Shown in pieces: positions 5,003-5,235 of a stretch of 5,235 nt of DNA. Position 1 is the stretch's first letter. The number at the start of each line of letters is the position of its first letter. A program made the position numbers and the translations under genes. The notes below the pieces were generated by a model. That model did no database searches. It was not told the origin of the DNA and was given only the letters and a program-made list of their open reading frames with translations. The stretch is taken from assembly GCA_002385805.1 (NCBI GenBank), contig DGEF01000036.1:20084-25318 (forward strand), in the 5' to 3' direction. The stretch is from Peptococcaceae bacterium UBA3933. Its GTDB lineage: Bacteria > Bacillota > Peptococcia > Peptococcales > BICA1-8.

Positions 5003-5235
5003 TTGAAACGAAAAATAGCTTTTCTTCTTATTTTTACATTAGTTTTTTCTTTTAATACTTCCATGGTTTTTGCAGTACCCAATGCCCCTCTTGTTCCTTA
5101 TAGTGAAGGCTGTACCACTATATTGGTAGGAAAAAATGCTACAAGAGACGGTTCAGTATTATTAGCTCATAATGAAGATATGGGCCAAAATGATGTAGGC
5201 AGACTTTGGGTAACCCCTGTCTCTTATACACATCT
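5003..5235 (+). CDS. Secreted C69-family dipeptidase, N-terminal part (right end outside window)
   Basis: This is the start of a peptidase of family C69 (PepD/dipeptidase A type, Ntn-hydrolase fold), which cleaves dipeptides at or outside the cell surface. Initiation is at TTG. Residues 1-24 are a signal peptide: KRK, then a hydrophobic core (IAFLLIFTLVFSF), ending in MVFA with predicted cleavage before VPN. Cys37 in SEGCTTILVGKNATRDG is the expected nucleophile. The CTTILVGK..T.DGS..LAHNED pattern is the hallmark of the family. In Ntn-hydrolases this Cys becomes N-terminal after processing, so a short propeptide (residues 25-36) would be removed. Only 77 codons are in the window and nothing is broken in them. 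It has its own leader and follows a terminator, so it is not part of the assT operon. The family is quite sure and the substrate is not known. Confidence 0.87.
   Translation, partial: MKRKIAFLLIFTLVFSFNTSMVFAVPNAPLVPYSEGCTTILVGKNATRDGSVLLAHNEDMGQNDVGRLWVTPVSYTH

Noticed and set aside
1..5235. CRISPR array, insertion sequence, tRNA or rRNA
   Set aside because: No regularly spaced repeats, transposase motifs, terminal inverted repeats or RNA gene signatures were seen. The deletion scar at 660-710 has no obvious mobile-element end.

Overview
The window is AT-rich and carries strong GGAGG-type ribosome binding sites, a TTG start and U-tailed hairpin terminators. Its gene families (PAPS-independent aryl-sulfate sulfotransferase, Crp/Fnr regulator, non-CGPC thioredoxin, TrxB-like flavoprotein, secreted C69 dipeptidase) suggest an anaerobic low-GC Gram-positive bacterium of the Clostridia type. 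The genus cannot be told from the sequence.

Region 1 (1-1204) is a genomic scar. The first half of a polytopic anion permease of the SLC13/DASS type enters from the left edge. It is interrupted by a frameshift at about 570-576, and in the new frame it runs straight into the C-terminal two thirds of a Crp/Fnr-family regulator. The permease's second half and the regulator's first half are both missing. The regulator's dimerisation helix and winged-helix DNA-binding domain look intact. A terminator overlaps its stop codon.

Region 2 (1205-4837) is a complete-looking three-gene operon. Its control region has a perfect 16-bp dyad of Crp/Fnr format, overlapped by a second weaker dyad. The dyad centre lies about 41 bp upstream of the start point predicted from a perfect TATAAT, which is the geometry of a Crp/Fnr-activated promoter. 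The genes are assT (aryl-sulfate sulfotransferase, all expected active-site His/Arg motifs present, no signal peptide), a small thioredoxin with a CHVC active site, and a thioredoxin-reductase-like flavoprotein. The flavoprotein keeps its CATC dithiol, but the arginines that normally bind NADPH are replaced by acidic residues. It also carries a C-terminal degenerate thioredoxin domain ending in Cys-Cys. One strong terminator closes the operon.

Region 3 (4838-5235) has an intergenic stretch with a possible promoter and an AU-rich leader hairpin abutting a strong Shine-Dalgarno. It is followed by the 5' end of a secreted C69-family (Ntn-hydrolase) dipeptidase that runs off the right edge.

The most interesting unit is assT-trx-trxB-like. 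It is a sulfotransferase packaged with its own thiol-redox pair, apparently in the cytoplasm, and it recalls the periplasmic assT-dsbL-dsbI arrangement of uropathogenic E. coli. It sits next to the remains of what was probably its own transporter and its own regulator.
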